From: Acidobacteriota bacterium
GTDB taxonomy: Bacteria > Acidobacteriota > Vicinamibacteria > Vicinamibacterales > UBA2999
Assembly: GCA_030650395.1 (NCBI GenBank)
Contig: JAUSDY010000176.1
Span: 62,001 to 126,000, forward strand
Direction of reading: 5' to 3'
DNA length: 64,000 nt
Part shown: positions 29,913 to 38,080 of the stretch, piece after piece
Layout of the letters: each line of letters opens with the position of its first letter
Position numbering within the stretch: position 1 is the first letter of the stretch
Translations under genes and position numbers: made by a program
The notes under the pieces: model-generated
What the model saw: the letters and a program-made list of their open reading frames with translations, nothing else
Databases searched by the model: none
Told to the model about the DNA's origin: nothing

Positions 29913-31425
29913 GCCAACGCCCCAACGACAGAAAGGGATCGGTGCGTACGGTGCGTACGGTGCCTGGGGTGCCTAGGGGGTTGGTGCCACGGGTGCCAGC
30001 GGTGCCAACGGTGCGCCGGTGCTCGGCGACGGCGGCCAGTGCGGCTTCCGGTAGTTCGGTGCTGATCGTGGCCGCGATGGCCGGGCCTTCGCGATCGAGG
30101 AACCCGGTGTCGATCGTCGCGTCGATGAACTGCGGATGCTCGAGGATCCGCAGCAGGAACGGAATGTTGGTATGGATGCCGAGGATGGCGTAGTCGCGAA
30201 GCGCCGCCAGCGCGCGGTGGCGCGCGGCGTCGCGGGTCTCGGCCCACACGATCACCTTGGCGAGCATCGGGTCGTAGTGCACGGAGACGTCACCGTCCGC
30301 CGCGACGCCGCTGTCGACGCGCACGCCGGGACCCTGCGGCTCGCGGTAGAGCAGGATGGGCCCCGCCTGCGGGATGAAGCCTTGCGCGGGATCCTCCGCA
30401 TAGACCCGGCACTCGATGGCATGGCCACGTTGCGACAGCGACGCCTGCGTAAAGGGCAACGGCTCGCCAGACGCGACCAGCAACTGCGTGCGGACCAGAT
30501 CGATTCCCGTCACGCATTCGGTGACCGGGTGCTCCACCTGCAAGCGCGTGTTCATCTCCAGAAAATAAAAGCGCGCCTGGTCGCCCGAACCGTCGAGCAG
30601 GAACTCGACGGTGCCGGCGTTGCGGTAATTGATCGCGCGCGCCGCGGCAATGGCCGCCGCGCCCATCCGTTCGCGAACGCCGTCCGACAGGGCCACGCAC
30701 GGGCTCTCTTCGATCGTTTTCTGATGGCGGCGCTGAACCGAACACTCGCGCTCGAACAAGTGGACGATGTTGCCGTGGGCGTCGGCGACAATCTGGATCT
30801 CGACGTGACGCGGCTTCTCGATCAACCGCTCGACGTAAAGCGTGCCGTCGCCCACAGCGGCGATGGCTTCACGCCGTGCGGCGGCGGCAGCTTCGGCAAT
30901 CTCCTTTGCCGTCCAGACTTTCTTCATCCCGATACCTCCGCCGCCTGCGGATGGTTTGATCAGGACGGGGAAGCCGAGGCTTTCAGCCGCGCGCGCGAGC
31001 GCCGCGTCAGACTGGTCGGCGGGCGTTTCGCCCGGCACGACGGGCACGCCGGCATCAATCATCAGGCGCCGGGCGCCAATCTTCGATCCCATTTGTTCGA
31101 GTGATGCCGCGGTGGGGCCGACGAAGATCAGACCAGCCTCTTCGCACGCCTTTGCAAAGTGCGCTCGTTCGGAGAGGAAGCCGTAGCCGGGATGAATCGC
31201 ATCGGCGCCCGACTGGCGCGCCGCGTCGATTACCTTCTGCGCGTCGAGGTAGCTCTCCCGTGCCGGCGGAGGCCCGATGCGAATCGCTGAATCGGCCTCG
31301 CGCGCATGCGGCGCGGCTCGGTCGGCATCGGAATAGATGGCAACCGTCTCGATGCCCAGCTCGCGGCAGGCTCGAATGATGCGGACCGCGATCTCCCCCC
31401 GGTTCGCGATCAACAGCCGTTTCAT
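29905..31425 (-). CDS. liuD: Biotin carboxylase subunit of methylcrotonyl-CoA carboxylase, with repeat-derived C-terminus
   Basis: A 506-residue ATP-grasp enzyme. The ATG at 31425 gives MKRLLIANRGEIAVRI. Conserved segments include GYGFLSER, KPSAGGGGIGMKKV, EMNTRLQVEHPVTE and EVHYD-region equivalents (VSVHYDPMLAKVIVW). It carboxylates the biotin of the carrier encoded next, using ATP and bicarbonate. The normal domain ends near residue 450; the tail beyond it (VGTAGTRGTNPLGTPGT, then VRTVRTDP) is encoded by a 9-bp tandem array. This matches a disrupted single-chain LiuD. The gene starts 5 bp after liuC. Other acyl-CoA carboxylases share this fold; the leucine role is inferred from the cluster. 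Confidence 0.92.
   Translation of the reverse strand: MKRLLIANRGEIAVRIIRACRELGIETVAIYSDADRAAPHAREADSAIRIGPPPARESYLDAQKVIDAARQSGADAIHPGYGFLSERAHFAKACEEAGLIFVGPTAASLEQMGSKIGARRLMIDAGVPVVPGETPADQSDAALARAAESLGFPVLIKPSAGGGGIGMKKVWTAKEIAEAAAAARREAIAAVGDGTLYVERLIEKPRHVEIQIVADAHGNIVHLFERECSVQRRHQKTIEESPCVALSDGVRERMGAAAIAAARAINYRNAGTVEFLLDGSGDQARFYFLEMNTRLQVEHPVTECVTGIDLVRTQLLVASGEPLPFTQASLSQRGHAIECRVYAEDPAQGFIPQAGPILLYREPQGPGVRVDSGVAADGDVSVHYDPMLAKVIVWAETRDAARHRALAALRDYAILGIHTNIPFLLRILEHPQFIDATIDTGFLDREGPAIAATISTELPEAALAAVAEHRRTVGTAGTRGTNPLGTPGTVRTVRTDPFLSLGRWRG
29941..30024. repeat. 9-bp GGTGC array inside the biotin carboxylase gene
   Basis: About nine units of GGTGCNNNN (GGTGCGTAC twice, GGTGCCTGG, GGTGCCTAG, then GGTGCCAC, GGTGCCAGC, GGTGCCAAC and GGTGCGCC) run through the coding 3' end of the gene. 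On the coding strand they give repeated Gly/Arg-Thr-Val/Ala residues. The same unit makes up the intergenic array at 44248-44326. Confidence 0.85.
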
Positions 31426-31430
31426 CACGG

Positions 31431-32216
31431 CTAGTCGCGCACCCAGCCGGGCTTGCCCTTGGCGAGAAACGCCTTGAGGCCATCCTGGCCTTCAGCCGAC
31501 ACGCGCTGGGCGGCGATGGCTTCAGTCGTGATCGCCATCACTTCGGCGGTCGTCCGTCCCAGCACCCGCGGAATCAGGGCCTTGGCGCGCGCGACCGCCG
31601 TCGGCGCAGCACTCAGGGCTTCGCTGACGTAGCGGTCGATCGTGGTGTCGAGGTTCTCCGCCGGCACAACCGCGTGCACGAGGCCGATTTCTTTCGCCCG
31701 CGCGGCATCGAACCGCATCCCGGTCAGAAAGAGCTCGCGCGCCGCCGAGGCGCCGATTTTCTGCAGCACGTACGGGGAGATCATCGCCGGCAGAATGCCG
31801 AGCTTGGTTTCGGTGAATCCAAAGACCGCGGCCTCATCGGCGACCACGATGTCGCACACCGCGGCCAGGCCGCAGCCGCCGCCGAGCGCGGCGCCGTGAA
31901 TGCGGGCGATCACAATCGCCGGCACCGTGTTGATGGCCTCGAACATCCGGGCGCCGGCCTCGGCGTCGCGCGCGTTCTCTTCACGCGAGTAACCGGCCAT
32001 CTTCGCCATCCACGCGGCGTCGGCACCGGCGCTGAACACCTTGCCGGCGCCGGCCAAGATAACGGCGCGTAAGCCCGGGTCGGCATGCGCGCGCGCGGCC
32101 CACGCCGTGAGATCGGCGATCACGTGTTCGTTGAAGGCGTTGCGGACGTCGGGACGATTCAGCGTGACGTACTCGACGGCGCCGCGTCGCTCGACCGTTA
32201 GGAATTCAAAGCTCAT
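31431..32216 (-). CDS. liuC: Methylglutaconyl-CoA hydratase (enoyl-CoA hydratase family)
   Basis: A 261-residue crotonase-fold enzyme. The N-terminus has VEYVTLNRPDVRNAFN, and the oxyanion-hole region reads SAGADAAWM and IHGAALGGGCGLAAVCD. A conserved FGFTETKLGILPAMISPYV is typical of the methylglutaconyl-CoA hydratase branch (LiuC, AUH). It hydrates 3-methylglutaconyl-CoA to HMG-CoA, linking the carboxylase and the lyase encoded beside it. The stop is 5 bp before the biotin carboxylase start. Upstream, the operon is interrupted by a plus-strand gene at 32311, so it probably has its own promoter at 32217-32310. Confidence 0.9.
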   Translation of the reverse strand: MSFEFLTVERRGAVEYVTLNRPDVRNAFNEHVIADLTAWAARAHADPGLRAVILAGAGKVFSAGADAAWMAKMAGYSREENARDAEAGARMFEAINTVPAIVIARIHGAALGGGCGLAAVCDIVVADEAAVFGFTETKLGILPAMISPYVLQKIGASAARELFLTGMRFDAARAKEIGLVHAVVPAENLDTTIDRYVSEALSAAPTAVARAKALIPRVLGRTTAEVMAITTEAIAAQRVSAEGQDGLKAFLAKGKPGWVRD

Positions 32217-32310
32217 CGCTGCACGCGCTCTTCATTATATGGCGGCAGCTCGACCGGCTCGCGATGGCGCTGGCGCGGATCCTGCACCAATCGGCCGAGA
32301 GGATATCGCC

Positions 32311-32859
32311 ATGAACATGATCGCCGTCACGAGTGCTGGTCTGATGGTGTCTGTGTTGCTCGGACCCTTCGACTTGGGACGAGACCAGGATCCGGTCTCG
32401 TCCCTCGCTCAGGGCAAGCTGGGCCAGACGCCGGCACCGCAAGCGCAGAGGCCGGACACGCAGAAGGTCACGCCTGAGGTGCAGGCCAAAGCCAAGCTGC
32501 TGGATGTCACGAGGATCGGCTGCCTCAAGGCCTGGCAGCCGGGTCCGCCCGACGCCACCCGCGCGCCCGATCCACCGAGGACTGGCACATACATCCTGAC
32601 GCCGCTTGTCGTCGACCCGAACAGGGCGACGGCCGATATGCCGACCTACCTCCTGGTTGGGGGCGCGACGGTCAGCTTCCCGGCGCACGTCAACCACAAG
32701 GTCGAGATCTCCGGCGTGGAAAGCGTGGCACAGCTGGCGCCCACGCCTCAGGAGATCGCCGCGGCGCCGGCGCTCAGGACCGAGAACAAGCCCGATACGC
32801 GCACCATGCCGTCGTTGACGGTGCAGAGCTTGAAGATGATCTCGACGGCGTGCCCGTAA
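32311..32859 (+). CDS. Secreted protein of unknown function inserted in the liu cluster
   Basis: A 182-residue protein starting at the ATG at 32311 (MNMIAVTSAGLMVSVLLGPF), preceded by GAGAGGAT. The N-terminus is a probable signal peptide, followed by a Gln/Pro-rich linker (LGQTPAPQAQRPDTQKVTP). The compact C-terminal part has TRIGCLKAWQPG, TYLLVGGATVSFPAHVNHKV and SLTVQSLKMISTACP, with two cysteines that could pair. I do not recognise a named family, although the pattern looks like small acidobacterial exported proteins. It sits on the opposite strand between liuC and liuB and does not fit leucine catabolism. Confidence 0.7.
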   Translation: MNMIAVTSAGLMVSVLLGPFDLGRDQDPVSSLAQGKLGQTPAPQAQRPDTQKVTPEVQAKAKLLDVTRIGCLKAWQPGPPDATRAPDPPRTGTYILTPLVVDPNRATADMPTYLLVGGATVSFPAHVNHKVEISGVESVAQLAPTPQEIAAAPALRTENKPDTRTMPSLTVQSLKMISTACP

Positions 32860-32885
32860 AAGAAACCACGAGCTTCGTGGTTGCC

Positions 32886-34493
32886 TTACATTCTGAACAC
32901 GCCGAACTTCGCAGGGGGAATCGGCGCGTTGAAGGACGCCGATATTCCCAGCGCCAGCGCCGAGCGCGTCTCGACCGGATCGAGAATCCCGTCGTCCCAT
33001 AACCGGGCCGTCGAGTAGTACGGCGAGCCTTCGGTGTCGTACTTCTGCAGGATTGGATCGCGGATCGCGGCTTCAGCCTCTGGCGTAAGCCCGCCCCCTT
33101 CGCGCGCGAGCTGATCGCGCTTCACCGTCGTCAGCACGCCCGCCGCCTGCTCGCCGCCCATCACCGAGATGCGCGCGTTGGGCCACATCCACAGCAACCG
33201 CGGTTCATAGGCGCGGCCGCACATTCCGTAGTTGCCCGCGCCGAAGGACCCGCCGACAATCACTGTGAATTTCGGCACCACGGAATTCGCGACGGCGTGC
33301 ACCATCTTGGCGCCGTCTTTCGCGATGCCGCCGCGCTCGTACTGTTTGCCCACCATGAAGCCGGTGATGTTCTGCAGAAACACCAGCGGCACGCCGCGCA
33401 TGTTGCACAACTCGATGAAGTGAGTCGCCTTCAACGCCGACTCGGAGAACAGCACGCCGTTGTTCGCGATGACGCCAACGAGGAACCCGTGGATCCGCGC
33501 GAAGCCGCAGACGATCGTCGGCGCGTAGCGCTCCTTGAACTCGTCGAAACGCGAGCCGTCGACCATCCGCGCCATCAATTCGCGGACGTCGTAGGCCTTG
33601 CGCAGATCGAGGTTCACGATGCCGTAGATCTCCGACGGATCGTAAGCCGGATCTTCCGGCGTCGCCGCGTCTGCGGGCATCTGCTTTCGCGTATTCAGCG
33701 TGGACACGACGATGCGCGCCTGGTGCAACGCGTGCGCGTCATCATCGGCGAGATAGTCGGCCACGCCCGAGAGCCTGGTGTGGACGTCGGCGCCGCCAAG
33801 ATCTTCCGCCGTGACTTCTTCGCCGGTGGCGGCCTTCACGAGCGGGGGGCCACCGAGGAAGATCGTGCCGGTGCCCTTGACGATGATGGTTTCGTCCGAC
33901 ATCGCGGGAACGTATGCGCCGCCGGCGGTGCACGACCCCATCACCACGGCCACCTGCGGGATCGCTTCCGCAGACATGCGAGCCTGATTGAAGAAGAGCC
34001 GGCCGAAGTGCTCGCGATCGGGGAAGACGTCGGCTTGCAGCGGCAGGAACGCTCCGCCCGAATCCACCAGGTAGACGCACGGCAACCGGTTCTGCAGCGC
34101 CACTTCCTGGGCGCGCAGGTGTTTCTTCACGGTGAGCGGGTAGTAGGTGCCGCCCTTCACGGTGGCGTCGTTGGCCACAATCATGACGTCGCGGCCCGAG
34201 ACGCGTCCGATTCCCGTCACGACGCCGGCGGCCGGCGCCTCGTTGTCGTACATGCCGTACGCCGCAAGCGGAGAGAGCTCGAGGAAGGCGGAGCCCGGAT
34301 CGATCAGCGCGTCGATCCGCTCGCGTACCGGCAGCTTGCCTTGTTCGCGGTGACGGACGACGTATTTGGCGCCACCGCCGGCCTGCGCTTCAGCGAGGCG
34401 CGTGCGGTACTCCGCAACGAGGTCCTGCATGCGCCGCCGGTTCGCGGCGAATTCCGCCGAGGTAATGTCGATGTGGGATTCGATGGGATCCAT
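32886..34493 (-). CDS. liuB: Methylcrotonyl-CoA carboxylase carboxyltransferase (beta) subunit
   Basis: A 535-residue carboxyltransferase. It contains [36 protein letters not shown] and [18 protein letters not shown], which are hallmark segments of the MCC-beta group, with the C-terminal [18 protein letters not shown]. It transfers CO2 from carboxybiotin to 3-methylcrotonyl-CoA. The ATG at 34493 lies 10 bp after the stop of a small zinc-ribbon gene. Length and motifs fit intact LiuB. The geranyl-CoA carboxylase beta chain is a close alternative; the adjacent HMG-CoA lyase and liuC favour leucine degradation. Confidence 0.93.
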   Translation of the reverse strand: MDPIESHIDITSAEFAANRRRMQDLVAEYRTRLAEAQAGGGAKYVVRHREQGKLPVRERIDALIDPGSAFLELSPLAAYGMYDNEAPAAGVVTGIGRVSGRDVMIVANDATVKGGTYYPLTVKKHLRAQEVALQNRLPCVYLVDSGGAFLPLQADVFPDREHFGRLFFNQARMSAEAIPQVAVVMGSCTAGGAYVPAMSDETIIVKGTGTIFLGGPPLVKAATGEEVTAEDLGGADVHTRLSGVADYLADDDAHALHQARIVVSTLNTRKQMPADAATPEDPAYDPSEIYGIVNLDLRKAYDVRELMARMVDGSRFDEFKERYAPTIVCGFARIHGFLVGVIANNGVLFSESALKATHFIELCNMRGVPLVFLQNITGFMVGKQYERGGIAKDGAKMVHAVANSVVPKFTVIVGGSFGAGNYGMCGRAYEPRLLWMWPNARISVMGGEQAAGVLTTVKRDQLAREGGGLTPEAEAAIRDPILQKYDTEGSPYYSTARLWDDGILDPVETRSALALGISASFNAPIPPAKFGVFRM

Positions 34494-34503
34494 GGCGGCG
34501 GCG

Positions 34504-34683
34504 CTACCAGCCGCAGCAGTCGGTCTTGAAGCGGCAGGCCGGGCAGCGCCACACGGCGTGCATGCGGTACATCTCCGCGCCGCACCGCTCGCATTTCATC
34601 GCGTCTTCGTTGGTGTGGTCGGGCGGCGTTCGCAACGCGGACACCACAGGCGTGATGACTAACTTAACCTCGGGCTTCTGCAC
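34504..34683 (-). CDS. Small zinc-ribbon protein upstream of liuB
   Basis: A 59-residue frame from GTG at 34683 (in-frame stop four codons upstream); an internal ATG at 34599 would give 31 residues. The C-terminus carries CERCGAEM, then [16 protein letters not shown], so two CxxC pairs make a probable zinc ribbon. Its stop lies 10 bp before the liuB start codon on the same strand, implying co-transcription and coupling. I see no Shine-Dalgarno for the GTG, so the start is uncertain. A role in carboxylase assembly or regulation is conceivable from position only. Confidence 0.6.
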   Translation of the reverse strand: MQKPEVKLVITPVVSALRTPPDHTNEDAMKCERCGAEMYRMHAVWRCPACRFKTDCCGW

Positions 34684-34700
34684 CCGGGAATTCTAGCAAA

Positions 34701-34790
34701 CGGGAGATCAGAAGACAGAATAAACAGGAGATCAGGAGGCCAGGAGAATTTTGATCGAAATGCTCCTGTTCTCTTGGTCTCCTGTTTTTG
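34701..34790. repeat. Mirrored CAGGAGATCAGGAGG array with T-run
   Basis: The left arm has GGGAGATCAGAAGACAG and CAGGAGATCAGGAGGCCAGGAG; after a loop, CTCCTGTTCTCTTGGTCTCCTG follows and then GTTTTTGCTTTT. The hairpin plus T-run reads as a terminator on the plus strand, and it separates two minus-strand genes. The unit matches the array at 12487-12543. Confidence 0.7.
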
Positions 34791-34810
34791 CTTTTGGGCA
34801 GGAGCCCTGT

Positions 34811-34900
34811 TTAGAACCCGCAACCCATCTGATTCACGACGAACCAGAGAGCGATCAGCGACACCGGCACTCCCAGCAACCATGCGACTCCGTATTTCAT
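34811..34900 (-). CDS. 29-residue single-helix membrane peptide
   Basis: The peptide starts MKYGVAWLLGVPVSLIALWF and ends in MGCGF, nearly all of it one hydrophobic helix. The ATG at 34900 has AGGAGAGAC just upstream, a strong ribosome binding site that makes translation likely. There are no charged residues apart from Lys2. Very small membrane proteins like this often modulate larger membrane partners. I do not recognise a family and none of its neighbours is an obvious partner. Confidence 0.5.
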   Translation of the reverse strand: MKYGVAWLLGVPVSLIALWFVVNQMGCGF

Positions 34901-35020
34901 CTGTCTCTCCTCTTCGAAAGAACAATTCCGTTATTCCGTTGTTTCTCGAGTGCAACTTGCGTTCCAAGCGGAATGGGAGAAACGGAATCAACTTTGCTAT
35001 GGACTACGGTGGAGGTCGTG

Positions 35021-35323
35021 ATGAGAAGTATGAATAACCACATTGGGTCGCCGTCGATGACGTTGGTTACCGAAAGTGTGGATGTTGTCACCGCGTTCAA
35101 GCAACTAATGGGCCGGGTCCGAAGGGCCGTCCGTCAAAGCCTGTGCACGGTCATCAACGGGGGCCATGAGCTCTACCGTGCCCGGACGGACACCAAGCTC
35201 TACCAGGAATGCCTGCTCTGTGGCTACGAGACGTCCGGTTGGACCATTGACCGGCACGATCGGCGGTTGCACCTCGTCGGCACCTCGCACGCGCACGCGC
35301 AGACGTCGGCCGCGCGCCGCTAG
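35021..35323 (+). CDS. Small CxxC-containing protein
   Basis: A 100-residue protein starting at the ATG at 35021 (MRSMNNHIGSPSMTLVTESV) with GGAGG 6 bp upstream. It contains RRAVRQSLCTVINGGHELYR and a CLLCGYETSGW motif, so one CxxC pair plus histidines (RHDRRLHLVGTSHAHA) could bind zinc. There is no signal peptide. The base composition is a little less GC-rich than the flanks. The family is not recognised. It converges with the NtrC-type gene at 35354. Confidence 0.55.
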   Translation: MRSMNNHIGSPSMTLVTESVDVVTAFKQLMGRVRRAVRQSLCTVINGGHELYRARTDTKLYQECLLCGYETSGWTIDRHDRRLHLVGTSHAHAQTSAARR

Positions 35324-35353
35324 GGGCGGCTGCTGCGGAAATCTCCTCGGCGA

Positions 35354-36880
35354 TCAGGCCCCAGGCGCCTCACTGATTCCGCATTCCTTCATCTTGTTCA
35401 GCAGGGTCTTGTAGCTGACCTGCAGATACTCGGCGGTTTTACGGCGATTCCAGCGAAAGCGTTCGAGCGCGTGCTGGATGGCTTCCTTCTCGGCGCCCAT
35501 CGCCGCATGCCGCGCCAGTTCCTGCAGGTTCATCCCGTCGGTGCTGACCGGCCCCATCCCGGCACCACTGTCTGCCGCCGCGGGAACCGGGAACGGCACG
35601 ACGGAAGCGGGTTGCTGCGGCACAGGCGGCCGCGCCACGGCGACCGGCATGGGCGGCGGCGTGTGCGTGTAGCCCTCGGCAGCGGCACGCGCGGCGCGCA
35701 GCCGGCCGATCTCGGCGAGGATCAGGTTCTCGTCCTGCAACACCACCAGGCGCTTCATCATGTTCTCGAGCTCACGGATGTTGCCGGGCCACTCGTACGA
35801 CAGCAGGTTTTCCTGTAACACCAGCGACGGCCTCACCGACGGACGGCGATAGACCGACGCGAACTTCAGCAGGAAGAACTCGATCAGCTGCGGAATCTCC
35901 TCGCGCCGTTCGCGCAGGGGCGGCACGTGGATCTCGATTACCTGCAGGCGATAGTAGAGATCCTCGCGGAACGTGCCGGCGCGCATCATCGCGTCCAGGT
36001 CGCGGTTGGTGGCGGCGATGATCCGCACATCCACTTCGACGTTGCGGTTGCTGCCAAGCTTGGTGAACTCGCGATCCTGCAGCACGTGCAGAATCTTGAC
36101 CTGCAGCGCCAGCGGCATCTCGCCAATTTCGTCGAGCATGATCGTGCCGTTCTGCGCGAACTCGAACTTGCCGATGCGGGTCGACGCCGCGCCGGTAAAC
36201 GCGCCGCGCTCGTGCCCGAACAGCTCGCTTTCGAGCAGCTCGGCCGGCAGCGCCGCGCAGTTCACCTTGACGAACGGGTTGGTGCGGCGTGGCGATCGGC
36301 GATGAATCTCGCGCGCGATCACTTCCTTGCCGACGCCGCTCTCGCCGCGCAGCAACACGCTGATGTCGTTGTCGGCCACGCGGTCGACCATCGTCATCAC
36401 AGGCTGCATGGCCTTGCCGGAGCTCCAGCACGGTTGGGCACCGTCGGGGTCGACCCCAACCTGCGTCCGCAACCGCGTGACTTCGTTGGTGAGCGACAGC
36501 CGCTCGAGGGCATTTCGAATCGCGGCCTCGAGCGCGACCTCGCCGACACCGTCCGGATCGCCAGGCTTGACGACGTAGTCGGTGGCGCCTAACCGCACGG
36601 CTTCGACGATGGTGGCCGGCGTCTGTCCGCCGGAGAGCATCACGACCTGTGCGGCAGGGTGGGCGAGGCGAATCGCGCGCAGCGTTTCGAGGCCGTCGAG
36701 CCCGGGCATCAGCACGTCGAGCAGGATCACATCCGGCAGCGCGCCTTCGCGCAGCGCGTTCAGCAGCGCGTCGCCGCTGTCGTAGGCGTGCGTGTCGTAC
36801 CCGCGGGACCGCAGCAGGGTCTGCAGATATTCGGCAAACGGCTGATCGTCGTCAACGATGGCGAGTGTGGCGCTGCTCAT
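35354..36880 (-). CDS. NtrC-family sigma-54-dependent response regulator
   Basis: A 508-residue protein with three domains: receiver (about 1-120, VILLDVLMPGLDG), AAA+ (about 150-385, with GESGVGKEV Walker A, GAFTGA for sigma-54 contact, and LDEIGEMP), and a C-terminal Fis HTH (about 465-505, RRKTAEYLQVSYKTLLNKM) after a Pro/Ala linker. It activates RNA polymerase with sigma-54 from distant sites. Its start overlaps the stop of the upstream kinase-like gene by 4 bp, so they form a two-component pair. Its target promoters are not known; a candidate sigma-54 promoter lies at 37569. Confidence 0.93.
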   Translation of the reverse strand: MSSATLAIVDDDQPFAEYLQTLLRSRGYDTHAYDSGDALLNALREGALPDVILLDVLMPGLDGLETLRAIRLAHPAAQVVMLSGGQTPATIVEAVRLGATDYVVKPGDPDGVGEVALEAAIRNALERLSLTNEVTRLRTQVGVDPDGAQPCWSSGKAMQPVMTMVDRVADNDISVLLRGESGVGKEVIAREIHRRSPRRTNPFVKVNCAALPAELLESELFGHERGAFTGAASTRIGKFEFAQNGTIMLDEIGEMPLALQVKILHVLQDREFTKLGSNRNVEVDVRIIAATNRDLDAMMRAGTFREDLYYRLQVIEIHVPPLRERREEIPQLIEFFLLKFASVYRRPSVRPSLVLQENLLSYEWPGNIRELENMMKRLVVLQDENLILAEIGRLRAARAAAEGYTHTPPPMPVAVARPPVPQQPASVVPFPVPAAADSGAGMGPVSTDGMNLQELARHAAMGAEKEAIQHALERFRWNRRKTAEYLQVSYKTLLNKMKECGISEAPGA

Positions 36881-37536
36881 ACCTGTACCAATGGAAAACG
36901 GAATCCGACCGAGGCGCGATGGTCCTCATGATTCCACGTTTGCACGCGATGTTGTTGAAGAACGAACGACGCCCAGATCAACGTCAACCCCTTGCCTCCA
37001 CGTGTCAGATCAACGGGCCGGGCCTTGGCGTCCCCCGGGCCCGATTGTAGCGAAGGAACCGATTCTTCGGCCCCCGCCAGCAGCGCCAGCGTGCGGCCGT
37101 CCCCCGCGTCGACACGGAACGCTCGCGGCGACTCGCGCGCTTCGTCGAACGCCGCGCGCGCCACGATGGCGACGGCGCGGATCAGATCGTGCGCGCTGGT
37201 ACTGGCGACCGACGCCGTCGGCGCGGTGTCGCCCTGCCACGCCGCGCCCTCGAGCTCCTTGGCCGCGTGCAAGCTGCCGATCAACTGCGCCGCCGCGATG
37301 TGCCCGGTGAGCGGCGGATCGGGCGACTCAGAAAGCGTCCCCACGCGGTTCATGTCCACGCACAGCGTCGCGATCAATCCGAGTGCGTCACGCGTCTTCT
37401 CGAGCGCGCGCTGCTGGTCGTCCGGCGTTGTCAGGCGGCCGTCGAGGTATAGCTTTAAATATCCCTGTGACACGGCTAGTGGCGTTCGGATCTCGTGTGC
37501 CACCGTATTCAAGACCTGCGCCAAGGTCAGCCCCAT
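36877..37536 (-). CDS. Short histidine kinase with degenerate ATPase domain
   Basis: A 219-residue soluble protein. The dimerisation domain is intact at the N-terminus (TVAHEIRTPLAVSQGYLKLY, His at about residue 13). The C-terminal half should be an HATPase, but the N-box asparagines and the DxGxG box are missing; only a G2-like segment GGKGLTLIWASFVLQQHR and the final strand remain. It may accept or pass phosphate rather than make it, or serve as a phosphatase for the partner NtrC-type regulator. No sensor domain is present. It overlaps the regulator gene by 4 bp. Confidence 0.75.
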   Translation of the reverse strand: MGLTLAQVLNTVAHEIRTPLAVSQGYLKLYLDGRLTTPDDQQRALEKTRDALGLIATLCVDMNRVGTLSESPDPPLTGHIAAAQLIGSLHAAKELEGAAWQGDTAPTASVASTSAHDLIRAVAIVARAAFDEARESPRAFRVDAGDGRTLALLAGAEESVPSLQSGPGDAKARPVDLTRGGKGLTLIWASFVLQQHRVQTWNHEDHRASVGFRFPLVQV

Positions 37537-37568
37537 CCCGCAAGCCTAGCACGGTCATTCGTCGACCT

Positions 37569-37584
37569 TGGCACGGCCCTTGAA
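37569..37584 (+). promoter_or_regulatory. Sigma-54-type promoter upstream of the CheY-like gene
   Basis: TTGGCAC with GG at 37570-37571 and, after the correct 10-bp spacing, TTGAA at 37580-37584. It differs from the consensus TTGC only at the -12 C. The position is 32-47 bp before the CheY-like start at 37616. Two NtrC-type activator genes lie within 2 kb on either side. Confidence 0.45.
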
Positions 37585-37615
37585 GCATAACCCGGTGGAT
37601 ACGAGCGATCAGACG

Positions 37616-38056
37616 ATGACACCGGACCCGGCGCGGACGCACATTTTGATCGTCGACGACTACGCGGATGCGCTCGAAATCTGGGCGATCTACCTGCACG
37701 GCGCGGGCTATCGGGTGTCGACCGCGATCGACGGCGCGTCGGCGATCGCCAAGGCCAGGCAACTGCTTCCTGACCTGATTGTTCTCGATCTCGAATTACC
37801 GGGCATATCGGGCTTCGAAGCGGCGCGCACGCTGCGCGCTGACCCCGAGACGGCCGACATCCCGTTGATCGCCGCGACCGGGTATTCGCACCTGCGTCAG
37901 CTCGACCTCGCACGCGAGGTGGGGTTCGACGCCGTCGTGGTCAAGCCCTGCGATCCGGAGACGCTGCTTTCGGAGATCGCGCGCCTGATCGCAGACCCCG
38001 TCGACCCGATCCAACTGGACCGTAGCAATGTGAACGAGCGTCATGAAAATGGGTAG
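37616..38056 (+). CDS. CheY-like single-domain response regulator
   Basis: A 146-residue receiver. The start is placed at the ATG at 37616 (MTPDPARTHILIVDDYADAL); in-frame upstream starts would be TTG or GTG without a ribosome binding site. Acidic DD pair, phospho-accepting aspartate in IVLDLELPGISG, and switch residues (IAATGYS, then VVVKPCDP) are all present. It has no output domain. It probably relays phosphate within the local signalling cluster. A possible sigma-54 promoter precedes it, which would put it under control of one of the neighbouring NtrC-type proteins; this is inference. Confidence 0.88.
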   Translation: MTPDPARTHILIVDDYADALEIWAIYLHGAGYRVSTAIDGASAIAKARQLLPDLIVLDLELPGISGFEAARTLRADPETADIPLIAATGYSHLRQLDLAREVGFDAVVVKPCDPETLLSEIARLIADPVDPIQLDRSNVNERHENG

Positions 38057-38080
38057 CGACTTACTTACTGGGTGGAGCAA

